Source: Cercophora sp. LCS_1 (taxonomy: Eukaryota; Ascomycota; Sordariomycetes; Sordariales; Lasiosphaeriaceae). From it: a stretch of DNA of 64,000 nt. The notes under the pieces were generated by a model. It searched no databases. It saw nothing but the letters and a program-made list of their open reading frames with translations, and was not told the origin of the DNA. Positions 33,491 through 46,517 of the stretch are shown piece after piece; position 1 is the stretch's first letter, and the number at the start of each line of letters is the position of its first letter. The DNA lies in assembly GCA_036250225.1 (NCBI GenBank), contig JAPZLL010000012.1:310001-374000 (forward strand), read 5' to 3'. Position numbers and translations under genes: made by a program.

Positions 33491-36400
33491 CTTGGCTGCT
33501 TCCCCTCTCGCTTTGCTATCGGTGGGTTGGAGGGGCGGTGTGTGAGTTGATCGACAAATGCCCTTCTCAAGACAGAGAGGACGTAGATATGCACAACGAG
33601 GCGAGAGCTGATGGCCTGTTTCGCTGACCCGCTTGTTCTAGATTCAAGAGCCGAAACAAGAGGAAGAACGGAGTCTGTGGGACAGGAACGGGCGCCTACA
33701 GCCGGTTATGTATGGCAGGGCGTGTGAAGTGTGTGAATGTTCGGGGTTACAGCAGAGACATGGGCAGGCGCTTGACGAGGACTGCGCTGCAAGCTAGTTA
33801 CAGTGCCGTGAGAGACAGCCCTGCGGGTGAGGTGTCGGAGGGGTCAAGGGTAATATGTGATATTGGCGGGGGAGGGGGGCGGATGCAGCCATTCCACCAC
33901 CAGCGAGGACCTTACTGCGAGGCGAGCAGCCATACTGCGTGGTAGTGGCCTTTCGGCGGATTAGGGCCCAAGCAAAAGACAATTATAGCAGTGTGTCTGC
34001 GTCTGTCTGCTTTCTGCGTGTGAACAGATGCGTGCCACCTCGAAGGAGCCAGTGAGAACGAGCAGGGCCCCAGGCGAGCGGCAAGCAGCCAAAAGGCGAG
34101 GGCTGGTTGGGCAGCGGCGGGGATGGTAGCATGGGATGGTGGTGAGAGAGGGGTGGTGGGAGGTGCGCGCAGCAAGGTTCACCTGCATTGCAGCATTGGC
34201 GTCCAGAACCAGCCGCGAGACCGCGGGACGGTGAGGGCCGCCTACGCCTACCATTGGTTCAAAAAAACCTGTCGTGCTCGCGCAAAAGCCGCTGTCTCCA
34301 GCTTCTTATTGGCCCCTTGCAAGCGCCGGCCTAGAGCCGCCATGCTGCATTCGATCTAGTCGCGCAGACCCTCGTCGACGGGAGCAGGTCAACCCTTGCT
34401 TGCCGATCACTCTCACTCGCCCTCCTCTTCCCCACTTGTTTAACGTCCGACATCCTCAACGGCAAAGCGAAGGAGAGCTGGTACGCATTTGCCCCCAATG
34501 CTGCCGTTGGTTCTCCTGCGGCCTTACTGTCCGTCGCCTCTCCGGCCTCTCTCTGCGGCCCTCCGCCCTCCACCAAGAGTCTGGGTCCGACAACGGCCAC
34601 ATATCTGGCCGCCTGCACAAGGAAGTTGGCACGGCAGAGAGAATCTGGGGGCCTAATCACGTTGCAATTCGCTACGGCCAGTTCGGAGCGTGCCGGACCT
34701 ACAATGGGTTCGCAGGCTGTTCTGCAAGCCATGCCTCTCTGGCCTGAACATGACGAAGCCATCGTGCAGCCCATCTGCCTCGAGACCCGCACAGCATCCG
34801 TAAGCGGTCGTACCAAGTGAGATGGAAACGATTGCCGCTGTTTGCTTGCGTTTCTTGCGCGTCTATCGAGATGATGCAGCAGAAAAGCAGTACGGCGGCT
34901 TCTTCGTCGCGGATTGAGTGCTGTCCCTCCCTCCCCCTTCTCGGGAGATGTTTCCGCCACCAACGGCTTCATGGCTCTAGACCCTCCCTCCTCCGGATAC
35001 ACCACCATAATGTGCTTGACTACCTACCTTGACTGTTTCCCACTCATGGCTCTTCCCGTGCCTGACGGGGCCAATGGGAGCCCAACAATGCTGCAATTGG
35101 CACTTGTGATCAACGATTAGCCCCGTGCGGGATATGCAGCTTCCACGATGAGCGGTCTGGCGTGAAGGAACGGTCCGGCTGACTCAAAGGCTAGTAGATT
35201 GATAGCGGGCAGCGAAAGTGAGACTACTGAGACGTCGGACGATGGTGGGGATTCAAGACGTTGTTCGGACCTGAGCGAGTCTGCTTGATTGCTCCGGAAA
35301 CACCAGGGAGTGTGGCTCAGAGACGACGACGGCTTTCAGCTGTCGAAGGAGCTACCCCGCCTCACATCGGGCCCCATCCGTGACCCAAGCCCAATGGCCC
35401 TCGACAGACATCATCAGAACGTGACCTCCACGAGGCACATGACAAGTGCGACATGTCAGGGCCAGAAATCCCTATGGCTCAAAACCTCTCTATCCCTGGT
35501 TCTATCGCGACGCATGCAATGCAATACGGTTTACTGGCCACCGATCAATCTCTCTTGGCGGAGGCATGTCACCGCAGCCCCTCTGCTAGCTGGGGGCAAT
35601 TTGCGGTGAAACTTGTCAGCTGCGTCATACCTAAACCGCCGCTGATGTTGAACATCTTGGGCCGCCATGAGCATTCGCAGCGGTGAGCTCGGCGAGACGA
35701 GAGGCCCTCGCAGGGCAGTCAGGTGCACAGCTTTGCTTTGCACCACTTTGAAACCCGGTTTGACGGCATTGCCGGGTTTGCCTGCTGTTGTCTATCAGGG
35801 AACATCGACACGAGCGTCCCGAGTCCAGCTGTCGGCGCATTGTTGAACCTGCCTACCTGCCCACCCACCCACGGCAATGGAAACTGTTGGTGATTGAGGA
35901 CCGGCGTTGAGTTGGACGTTTCGGGAACCCATTGGTGCGACTTGACATGCAAGCACTTAAGGCAAGATGCCGTCTCGCCGCAGCGTAATATAGCGGGCTA
36001 ATGTAGGTCTCATGGCAATCTGGAGACACAACATCATCAAAATGGAGGGCGGTTGAGAGGTGTGCCAACGCAAGCAGTGTTGTGTCACGGCAAACACACC
36101 GACACTTCTGCGACAAGCCTAGATCATGACGGTGCTCGTGCTTTTTGACGAGAGTACTTGGGCTTTTCTGTCTCGGATCACGGGGTCCGGTTCACGGAAA
36201 CGGGCATGTAAGTCGCTTCTAGAGCTTCCTTGCTCCTCCCCTCGGAGCTTTTTTTTAGAACCACGAGGAGATTGGCGACTCGCCTGTGACTTGCGTTGTC
36301 TCTCCTGCATGTTTTGTCGAGTGCCCCACGAGTCAGAGCGGTGGAAGTCGAAAGTTCTCTCACATATCTTCACAACCGATGGCTGCAGCGTCGAGTGTGG

Positions 36401-39400
36401 CTCGTGAAAGGAAACGTGTGTGAGGGCGGCGCGCGGCATACCATCCCCTGCCGGTTGAGCAACCATCGGTTCAAACCGTTGGGGAAGCTCGCGATATCAA
36501 CGAACGATGCGCACACGCCGGCAATTGCTGAATACCAGACACGACATTGACTCAGATGACAAAGAAAGGGGTCAGTCATGGCTCTTGGAGCTGTTGCGAG
36601 AGCTGATTGGCACCCGTGATCGGAGGAGCTTGTTTTGAGATCTTCCAAGCCGATGATATCCCCCTATCCTTATCGCTTTCCCGTTCCGGATGACTCCCGC
36701 GAGACGGGATCGGTTGCGGCATGATGGTGAAATCCCTTCTGTGCCCGGAGCATCTCGAAGTCAACTGCCAATCGCCAGCGAGAAAACGACCGTCGTCGTT
36801 TCACATGACGGGAGGTGAATGCGAGGTGAGCACAGCTCGACGGCCTTGGTGGATGGTCGACTCATGTCCTGCACATATCGGCGAGCCTCTCAAAATCCCG
36901 AAGGCGAGCTCTTCTGGACTGTGAGTGGTTGGCGCAGAAGCCCCCCTTTTCACGAACCAAGCTGGCGTTGTAACGCTACGTGCAAGACTCGAACTCGTCA
37001 ACATCGAATGAGCTTGTCGCCATGGACTTTCCGTCAAAAAGCGCACTTCGTGCCCAGACACGCAGGTAATATCGCGCAATGGGATAATGGCGCAGTCAGG
37101 GATTGTCGGATCGGAGAGGGGTGAGATGTGACTCCTAACTTTCGTTTTTCGTGTCGCTTGTGGAAAATGCCCTGGTTACCTATCCATTATCCGTTATCGC
37201 GAAGCACGTAATCCATAAGCTCCCGCAAGCCCTGCCAGGATGCATCTCCGCAAAAGCCTTCTCAGGGGGGCATTATTTGTTTTTTTCTTGATATCAATTG
37301 ATGTCACAATGTGGCTTTGTGGTGATGGCGTGACGAAAAAAGACCTGCATTGATTCATCTCAGGCCGGGGACTGGGCAGCTTGGATCCCATCATGGCCCA
37401 AGTTGAACCGGGGAAATCGGGAGTTTGTGACTAGGGGAGCAAAAGATGCCAGAGCGCAACCTCGGCCCTGAATGAGGAGCTTTCCGGACTCTGGAGGGGC
37501 TCGTGGACCGTAGCCCACCGGTGATAGCTCTAGAGAAGCCAACAATGGTAGGGAACAATACAAATACCTCCCATCTTTCTCAAATATTTTCGGCGCAATT
37601 CCCTATTGTTTATTATGCCGGCCAGCCTGCCCACGGTTGGCATGACTTCGGGTTGATTCGTGAGCCGTTGGGGAGGCTTGCGTCCGTGTGTGCTCCGCGA
37701 ACGCTCTGCCAGGCGGAACGGGCATCAATGCGGGCCTCAGCTTGCAGGGGCCTTGAGGCTGGACGGGGAGTGGGGTTCATGAGGATCATCGCGGACCTCG
37801 ACCAGGGAGCGTGGTCAAAAATCGATTTTCTCTGGGGGTTGAATCCTGGCCCGATGGGACCTACTCGCTAGCCCCCGTTGTTCGATGTTCTGCTTTTCAC
37901 AGCCGGCCGATTTGAGAGCATTGAGCGCCACCAGATTAGAGAGTTAAACAGCAGATCACTACTCACACCCCTTCCCCAGATGTAATTCAAGCCCTCCGCT
38001 TGTCGTTTCCGAGTTCAGCCGTCAGCCAGTCCGGGGTACGCTGCGAGCGAGTCCCACGCATAGAGAGGCGGGGGAGATCGAACCGGGTTCTGAGCTCGTG
38101 AGGGTCGATCCGGTTAGGATGTAAGCGGCAGACGCGGTGAGTGGGAAAAAGCTCAGGACGTCCACCGCAGGTGTGCGCAAAGTCCATAATTTGAGATATG
38201 ATATCCCGACAACCTTCACGGGTGATAGAGGAAGGGCTGTCACAAAATTCCTGGACCGCGCAACAATGCGATTGAGGCGAGGGAATTAACTAGATCGCGT
38301 ATCGTTCGGTCGTGTTGAAGGACATGTCATAGCGTGAGTTGTCCCGGTGCCGGTCGGTCCCCTGCTTTATCCGGAGCAGCGATGGTATGCACACGATGTT
38401 GCGATGGTAGGACTTGGGGGTTGTATGGCCCGTCGCGGACCGGCACCAAGTTCCGCTGGTGCTTGTGACGGAGCTGTGGTTGCAATCGCTCGCTTCAAGG
38501 TACCCGCGAAGGAAGCCGGGTGAAGACGAGATCGTAGCTTAATATCGTGGTACCACCCAAGTCGGCAGAATTCATCATGGAAGGCCCAACACGGCTTGTG
38601 CACCACCAGCCGAGTGTTCTCACCTTCGGCTCCGGTGAGTGGTGCGTGCGTCCATTCGGGGACGGTCGGCCATCGGTCATCTCGTGCCGAAGGAGGGTGA
38701 TTCAGGAATGACGAGTTTCTCAACTGAACAAATTAGGCCTGTTCAGCACAGCGGCTAATTAACCCCGCTTTGACGCAAGGTCGGGTGATGAAAGTGGGCA
38801 AATTAGGTAGGTTGTGTGACACGTCCCGCAGCGGGCTAAAATGTGCAGGTGGTCAAAGCTTGAGCATTTTGCCAGGCAAACTCGGACCGATCAGCGGATG
38901 GAAATCAAGTGGGCAAATTTGCTCACGCCAAGAAAATTGGATGCAGCCATAATTAGCCCATAATAGCACGGACGGATGTAATGTGGGCAAATTCTATCAC
39001 AACTCTGGGCAAACTCACTAGTTCCATCCATAATTAGCCCACTTTCTTGCGCTTGGCATCCCTTCGGCAGCGGAGGTCCTGTTGAAGGTTCTCCCCGCGT
39101 GGATCCGCAGGTTAGCAGGGCACCTTGCTGTCGCCCACGCCGGCCTGTTGCTTGCAAGAAGGAAGCACAGGGCTGGCGGCTCCAATGACGCCATGATGGA
39201 AGGATCATATGCGATCAAGATCGCAGAACGCATTCCTCCCAAGTTTGTTCAACACTGTTTTGACATTCCCTGCCTCGCAATCGATGCAATCCGCTCAAGT
39301 TTTAAGGACACACTGTGTTGTCAAGCACAATGTGCACGTTTGCGGGAGCCAAATCACCAGATCGCACGGCAAGAGCTCAAGGGCAAAAGCCAAGACTTGA

Positions 39401-41813
39401 TGGGAGCGGGATCAGGCTAGCAGGGGTCAAAGGCAATCGTTGACAAGGGGTACCCCCAGCAGATCCCTGGTCTTATCTACGTTATTGGTCAAAGCTCCTC
39501 CCGCTCCGCCTGCATATGCACGGTCGTCACAGGCCGTCCGGACTTCGTCGAATCAACGTCCAAAACCACACTTTTTGCAGATATTGAACCATCCTCACCA
39601 ACCACCAAGTCACCCGAGCCCTCCGCGTCCGCTGAAGTGCTACCCAGATACTTTTGCGCATGCGCGTTCACACAGGAACTTGCGGGAGAATTGCTTGACG
39701 GCCAAGTATCCGCGGTAACACCCGTCGACAGAAGAATACCTGCGCACCTGGTGGTCCTCATCCCCGCTCAAGTCTGCTCGCTGCGAGCTACCGTCTCTGC
39801 CCGCAGCAGCTGGCTGGCTCAGCAAGTACCGCTGCTCCACCTCCCACTCACCGTCATTTACTACGCTGTCCTACCACGGCTCCTCAACGGCCTGCAGAGC
39901 GGATGACTTCCCTCTGGACCGTGCCGGTCCACGTCTAGAATGCCGGTGCAAGCTCGGCGACTGGCTCGCTGCATGGACCAATCCACACGGGGAGTGCCAG
40001 TGAAGGCCCCATGATTCGAGAATCGCCACTCTAGGCTAACATGCGCGCCGAAGAACCGTCAGTTTTACAAGCCAGCTGGCACGGAACGAGGAGATTGCAA
40101 GATTACATTACCAGTCCCGTCGGTGGTGATAGTCAGCCAGACGGACAGCACCCAAAGCCATACCACGTTCTGTCATCCGGGAGTGGACACCGTCACTGCC
40201 ATCCTCCCGAGCAGCCTTCCTTGCCTGGCAAGTCTGTGCAACGAGCTTGCGCGGATAGTCGCCGAGAGGCATGGACATGGTTGGTGGAAGGTCGTATGCA
40301 TGCTGCAGACCGTGCAGCAGCCATCTCGATGTCCGCGAGCCAAGGTTGCAAGGTAGCTCGGCAAGAGGGTGTAGGGCAGGCTGAAGCCTATTGGCCGCAG
40401 CGCCAACGACCCAGGCTCAAGAGGTTCTCCCGCTGCCCTTTCATCCAGGAATCTAGGGATCTACGACAAATCCTCGCGGCCCTTTTCTCCCGTCTCCCGG
40501 TGGATATGGGGAAGGGAACGAGGACTCGTCTTTATATCCCGCTCCTCTTGTGGTTTGTCTCCGGGAAAGCGGCGCCGGCATCAGGCCAACACCGTCCCGA
40601 GGGCGGCCGAATCTCTTGCGAGGCCCAAACGAGGGGGCCGTCTTGGGCCAAAAGATCTCTCTCTCATCCATCTCTAGTGGGTGCTGCGGAGCAGCACACG
40701 GTAGCATGATCTGCCAGGTCCTCTGAAAGGCGACCGGGCTGACCAAAGCAGGTTAGGCACATCGAAACTGTTGGCTTTTCTGGACGTTCCCATGTGCCCT
40801 GCATATCTCTGCAGAAGCCAGTGGTCCCCGTGCCAATGAGCGGCCGGCCAAGTCGGCCTCGAGATGCATGCCCGGCTCGTTTAGTCGCTGGACAGCTGCC
40901 CTCCCCTGCAGCCACCTTTTTACCGTGCCCCCCGTCGACGTGGAGAAGCACTGCTGCCGCATCCGGACCCCATGCTGCACCCCTGCCATGGTGGTCTGCT
41001 CGCGGGTGGGGTCCCATTGTTGGCTCCCACATCCGAGTGAGACCTTCCGGGCACCCGTCGGTCTGTTGTCGAGTGGCACCAATGAGTGCCCGCTCCGCAC
41101 CCCTGCCCGCTCATAGTGCGAGCACACGCAGAGAGCCACCGCTCGAAGAGGCAGACGCAATGTAGGGCAGACCAGAAATGGGCCAAAAAAAGGAAAGCGG
41201 TCATTTTGCCCAAATTGTTCAAAAATAGAAACAGGCTGGCCACCGCAGAAGGCTGCCCATGGCCCCCCAAGCCGGCCTGGATATAAGAATTTGCCCACTT
41301 CTCGTCCCATCCCAGCTTGTTTCCTCTCGAGCAGGCCAGCAGAAACGAAGGAGCGTGAATTCCCAGGTGTCGTCCAGTCCAGTCCAAGACCAGTCCAATC
41401 CAGTCAACAAGGCAACTTCCTCTCTCTCTTGTTAATTACTCGACCTCGCGCCGTCCAACCAACGAGTCGATTACCGAACCCAAGAGCAGAAAAAAATCTT
41501 TTGATCCCGATCTCAACAACGCAAGCCGGACTTGCTCAGATCCAGTCATTCCTTCGCAACAGACGAACGATAATTTTGATAATTATTCCTCTCTCCCTCC
41601 TCACGGACGGGTAGGGTACTCCATTCGCCCCAGGGCTTCTGGACCTTGACAAGAGCGTGGGCCCGGTCATCCGCCTCCCGCTTTTGCTCGGCCCATCCCC
41701 TCTCGCAGGGCACACCCCTCCCCCCTGAGAAAGGCACACCCCCCCGACCTCCCCCTCAGCAGACCCCGGTCTAGTCGACTGCAGGTACCTCCACGGCGAC
41801 AAAGAGGGTACAA
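33491..41813. other. 8.3 kb region without a recognised gene
   Basis: No open frame in this stretch shows a domain, a signal peptide or a plausible intron-linked continuation. The longest are 225 codons (34331-35008, -) and 222 codons (40041-40709, +), both of random composition. The base composition is not AT-rich, so it is not an obvious RIP-mutated repeat island. The only structure found is the inverted-repeat cluster at about 38727-39046. A TATA-like GATATAAG lies near 41278, about 535 bp before the downstream transcription factor. It may be an extended promoter with a long leader, a non-coding RNA locus, or both. Confidence 0.5.
38727..39046. mobile_element. MITE-like cluster of inverted GGGCWAATT repeats
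   Basis: A 16-bp terminal inverted repeat with one mismatch pairs 38790-38805 (GAAAGTGGGCAAATTA) with 39031-39046 (TAATTAGCCCACTTTC), defining a 257-bp unit. Inside are a near-perfect 18-bp palindrome at 38909-38926, another GTGGGCAAATT at about 38983-38993, GGGCAAACTC near 39007, and two direct copies of CCATAATTAGCCCA (38947-38960 and 39029-39042). Related AATTAGGCC and GGCTAATTAACC lie just outside at 38731-38764. No open frame and no clear target-site duplication were found. A non-autonomous DNA transposon is the likeliest reading; a multi-site regulatory element is the alternative. Confidence 0.5.
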
Positions 41814-43979
41814 ATGTCAACACTGCCCCCCAACCACCACGGAGATATCATGAAGGCATCGCAAGTCAACATGGCTGCCGCAACATCGACAAAGACAAAG
41901 CCGGCCTCCAAGGCTGGCGCCAATGCCAACCCCAAGCAAAAGACACAGATGCACCGCCGGTCAAGAACAGGTTTGTTGCCTTTTTCCTCGGTGTCATTTC
42001 GTCGAGGCGGCCAGCTGTGATGCGCCGCCGGTTTTCTACTTTTCTGTCTCTCCTAGATGTTGCTTCCTCCCAGACCTGGAAGCTAACAGCACCTTCAAGG
42101 GTGCTATACATGCAGACTCAGGCGGAAGAAGTGTGATGAGGGTTCGCCCATGTGCACGGCGTGCAAACATCTCGGGCTTCAGTGCGAGTACAAGAGGCCG
42201 ATGTGGTGGAGCAACAACGATGCGAGGAGAAAGCACAAGGACGACATCAAGATGATCATCAAGCGCAAGAAGCTGTCGGAGAAGTCGTCGCACACAATCC
42301 AGACCTCAATCAACTCACCACCAGGGCTCTCACACTCGCTCCCGACCTCGGCAACCTTCTCAGATCCTCTCGACCGCACACGATCGGCCTCGATCGACTC
42401 GCATTTCCCCTTCAACTTCAACAGCCCCCAGAGCGCGCATGACTACACACCGTTCGCGACACCGCAGATGGGCGACGGCTTCATGTTCTCGCCCTTCTCA
42501 CCCTATGGCATTGACGTCAAGACGGAGCGCCAGGTCTTTATCGACGACATCCCGACGCTGCGAGAATCCACCACATCAACATTCAGTACCTACCAGGGCC
42601 CGCCATCAGGAGGCATTCTCCCGTCCTTCCCTCTGGAAGGTGAATGGACGGAGCAGGTCTACTCGGAGCGGAGGGAGTCCCTGACTGAGGAGACACTGAA
42701 TGTGAACTTTTTCGACTTTTCACACGGCCCCAGCGAGGAGACAAGGACAATCGCCGTCGACTTGGATGAGGGCGACCAGCGATTGCTCGAGCACTTCATC
42801 CAATCTGTGCTCCCGACCGTCTTCCCCATCCTCGAATCCAACCAGCACGGTTCGGTCAGCTCCGACCTCATCCTCCCGGCGCTCCAGAGCAACAAGGGGT
42901 ATTTGCACTGCTGCTTGAGCATCGCCGCCCAGCACTACAAGGCTGCAATGGGCGTTGAGGGCGAGGAGATCGACAACGACATCATGCGCCATCGCTACGC
43001 TGTCATCTCATCTCTTTGCGCCGCTCTCAACCGCGACGAGAACCACAATCAGATCCTCGAGACAACACTCAGCCTGATCTTCTTCCAGTGCTGCGTCGGG
43101 CGCTTCGACGATGCGCTCCCCGACATCCCGTGGCACCAGCATTTCCAAGCCGCCATTTCGTTGGTTCAGAAGCTCGACCTCCCCCGCATTGTCTCGGACC
43201 CCAACGAGGCTCTCCAGCAAGCGCCCTTCAACATGACGCTCACCTCGTGGATCGACATTCTCGGCGCAACCATGCTTGGCCGCGCGCCCACCTTTGCGCA
43301 CACCTATCGCGAGAAGCATCTTTCCCACAACCCATCGCTCGGCCTTCGCGAGCTTATGGGTTGCGAGGATCGGGTCATGTACCTGATCTCCGAGATTGCC
43401 TGCCTGGAGGCGCTCAAGAAGGATGGTATGGACGATCTCACACTCTGCCACCACGTGCGCGTGCTTGGTGAGCAGATTGGTCTCACCGAGACTGATGAGA
43501 ACATCACCCTGCCCTTCAATGCCAACGGCACCCTGAGCCCCAAGCAGCTGAGCAAGAACGTGACGGCGGCTTTCCGCCTTGCCGCTCGCATCTATCTCTG
43601 CAACCTTGTCCCTGGCTTCCACCCTAGCCAGGAAAGCTGCATTGGGCTGGTTGAGAAACTCACGACAATCCTTCAGCACATCCCCTCGGGTCCCGCAGGA
43701 TTCGATCGCTCTCTCTGCTGGGTCTACCTGGTTGGCGGCGCAGTCAGCGTTCCCGGCTCGACTTTCCGCGCCTTCTTTGAGGACCGGATCGCGCAGCTCG
43801 GCGACCTCGCCAACATGGGCAGCTTCGGTCGCGTCACCTCGCTGCTTCGCGAGCTTTGGCTCCAGGCTGATCACCAGCAAGCGACGTCGCCGGCCAGCGC
43901 GACTTCGGAGGCCCCGCAACAATACATCCACTGGCGGGATGTCATGCAGATGAAGGGTTGGGACTACCTTCTCATCTAA
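41814..43979 (+). CDS. Zn2Cys6 transcription factor, possibly PRO1/ADV-1-like
   Basis: This is a nuclear fungal-specific regulator. Two exons, 41814-41970 and 42100-43979, flank a 129-nt intron (GTTTGT..CTAAC..TTCAAG) and give 678 residues. The splice rebuilds Gly53 and the complete binuclear cluster Cys54-x2-Cys57-x6-Cys64-x6-Cys71-x2-Cys74-x6-Cys81. A basic linker (KIMIIKRKK-type, about 96-110) follows. Residues about 115-225 are Ser/Pro-rich. The fungal-specific factor domain fills about 250-620 (LLEHFIQSVLPTVFPILE; CCLSIAAQHYKA; LIFFQCCVGRFDDALPDIPW; SLCWVYLVGGA). The length and the single intron fit my memory of PRO1 (sexual development), but that is a weak inference. In-frame stops in the intron rule out readthrough. 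It follows an 8.3 kb gene-free stretch. Confidence 0.9.
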
Positions 43980-46517
43980 AAAGAAAAAAAAAACATTCCA
44001 CTCTTCTTGCTGGTTCTCGAAGAGGTCGTTCATCTGCATGAAAGAGTCAAGTTGTGGCAGGGAATCGGCCTCTGAGACCACTTTTTTTCTTTTCTTTTTT
44101 CCTTTCTTTTACAATATATCTGCCTTTAAAGAGGTTGCCGCGAGGCGATGAGGTGGAGAGAAGTTTCATCACATTTTGTTGCGGATCACACTTGGACGAC
44201 ACACACTGGAACGGGAAGGAGCAGAGGGTGGCTAGTGGGAGTCCAATCTCTCGCGTCTTTGCAGCTTTCATTGGACTGGGGCTGTCGAAGGTGTCGGAAC
44301 TTTCCACTACACCCTGGGGGCGGGAGAAACGGGCCTGGAGCCATGAGGGACGTGGACACATGGCTTTAGGGGATGGATGCAACGAATTTCCTTTTCTGTC
44401 AATTGCTGCTTATAATACTCCCTCTCACTTGTTTTCTTTGTCTTGGCCTCTGACTGGGCAATCAACAGCAGAGTCAAACAGCATGCATGGGACCGGAGTT
44501 TGGGCAAGCGGGCGGCAATGGGTATCTGATTTACGGGAAACAGGATACCGAGGAATACTGGGGGGACATGTAAAAGTAGCGAGCTAGCTGAGCGAGGACT
44601 CGAGGGCGAGTCATTATACCCTGAGCTGGAAGATGGATGAATCAAAACATGTTCAAAATACTCGTTGTTCAAATGCCGTGAGTGCCGTGAATGCCAATGG
44701 TGTCTTGGAGGGTGAAGAAGCGATACGTCAACTTGTCTGACCACCTCAAGCGTTTTCTTGCGTCTACTGAAGGATCACCCTATTCTTCCCCTGAAATTAC
44801 GAGCTGACGGCAGCTACGGCAACGACTAGGTGCGGCAGGAGCCAGTGTCAACGAGACCGGGCAGTCAATTTTCCATCGACAACGGAATTCCCGAGTCACA
44901 ATTTCCTGCCGTCCGGAAAACCGACATCGGGACGCCAATCCGGGCGCTGGCGAGTGTCACTTTGACCCTCTACCCGGGACGTGCAAATAGCCGCAGATAA
45001 GAGATATCGAGCTCGGCGGGCTTTTCACCGAAGGGCTGTGTAACGTAACTGACCATGAAGAAGCTTCGAACTGAAAGGCACCACGAAGCTCAGCAGCTTG
45101 CACAGTGGGGGTTGCTAGCGGGTTTGCCCCAGAGCCTGTTCTGAGCTGGCCGGAGGTCGCCAGGCCTGGTTGCGTGGAATGCTACGAATATCTACCGCCA
45201 CCGTGAGGCAAAAAGAGCCGCCCTGAACAACACCCGGGCGCTTCCAGCGGATGCTGGGAAGTGAGGCAGGCCAGGTTGAGTCATCCGTGGGTCGTGGCCG
45301 TGGTCGCGGTGTGCAAAATCGCCGACTTGTTCACGTGCCATCGGGAAGCTGTATCGCAGCCTCATGACCGGTGCCGGTCGCAAGTTCGCCATCGGGAGTC
45401 CTCTCGCTTCACTGGTTTGACCCACCGAGCATGATGCGGTGAGTGCCCAATGGCCGAATCAGGCCGTTACCGATGACCGCGCTGAAGCAACCTCGGGGGT
45501 CGACGAAGATCCGGGATGAACCCGATATCCTGGCTCGGGCTGTGGTGATCTCCACGCACGCAACATTAGGCATTCGTGGATCATCCGAGGCCTCTGTGCC
45601 GGTGGATCGAGCTTTGCGGTGAGCGGGGTGAACTGGTCGTTTTTGACTTGTCGGGTTTTGGCGGTTGAGGAACGACTGGCCTGCAAGCGCCGTCCGATCT
45701 GATGACAGAATTAGCAAGCTCAAGCGGGCTGGCCAATCAAGCACGTGGTCGCGGCCATTCGCGTCTAGCTCCAAGACGCTTCTTCGTCCTTTGGTCGCCA
45801 GTCAACACCACTGCATGACCAGCAGGCCCTTCCCAGCGCTTCAACGTCGACCTCTCGTTGCGGCCGAGACGGCACCCCCTCAAACGCCGCACTGCCCCAT
45901 TTTGAACGCCAGAAGCTATTTCCTTGCATCCTGCCATCGCCCGCTCCCAGCAGCTAGCGTTGCTCCGCCTGCGAGGCCCGCCGTGTGCAAGGCCAGCTGG
46001 GCCTCGACATCCATACACTTGTCAGCATTCCGATGCCTTTTGCATGCTTTCGGCAGTTTGGCACCCTACCGGAATCTTCCATGGACGAGACTGCCGCCGG
46101 TTCTACCACCATCGGTTGGGTATGGTGGCTTCGGGCGTTTCAACCCTGCGTTTTGTTTCCTGCCAGACAATGATCCCATGAGCCCAAAGCCCACGGCTGC
46201 GTCATCCACAATCCGGGGCAAGCGCCCACATGTTTCTACCATATACCATGTCAGAGCTTCCCGAAACTGAGCATGAGCCTTCCTCTCCTCGTCATTATCC
46301 GTCCTCGTTGTTTCATTGTGTTATAGATTCCCAGTCGGAAGATCATCGTTGCAGGCAACGAGTTGTTGGGTCCCTGTTTCGTTTCCCTGTCACCCCTTGG
46401 TCAAGTCCAAGTCCAAATAATTCTGTCTCAAGCCCCACGCGACAAAGCAACGACGACTCTCATCTAACAGCACATCGGAAACTCTTGTTTATCAAGCAAC
46501 CGAAGACCTCTTTCAGT
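43980..46517. other. 2.5 kb tandem intergenic region
   Basis: This begins with the A-rich 3' end of the transcription factor gene and leads to the promoter of the surface protein at 46518. Only short random open frames occur. A possible long 5' leader from about 45.8 kb is suggested by pyrimidine-rich sequence, and the frame of the downstream gene is open back to 46230 without domain character. No RNA gene or repeat was recognised. Confidence 0.5.

Noticed and set aside
34331..35008. 225-codon minus-strand frame in the gene-free stretch
   Set aside because: No recognisable motif, no linked exons, composition like shuffled sequence.
40041..40709. 222-codon plus-strand frame in the gene-free stretch
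   Set aside because: No domain or signal peptide, and overlapping frames of similar length exist on both strands.
43008..44081. 357-codon open frame antisense to the Zn2Cys6 factor
   Set aside because: Same codon-bias artefact over a confident coding exon.
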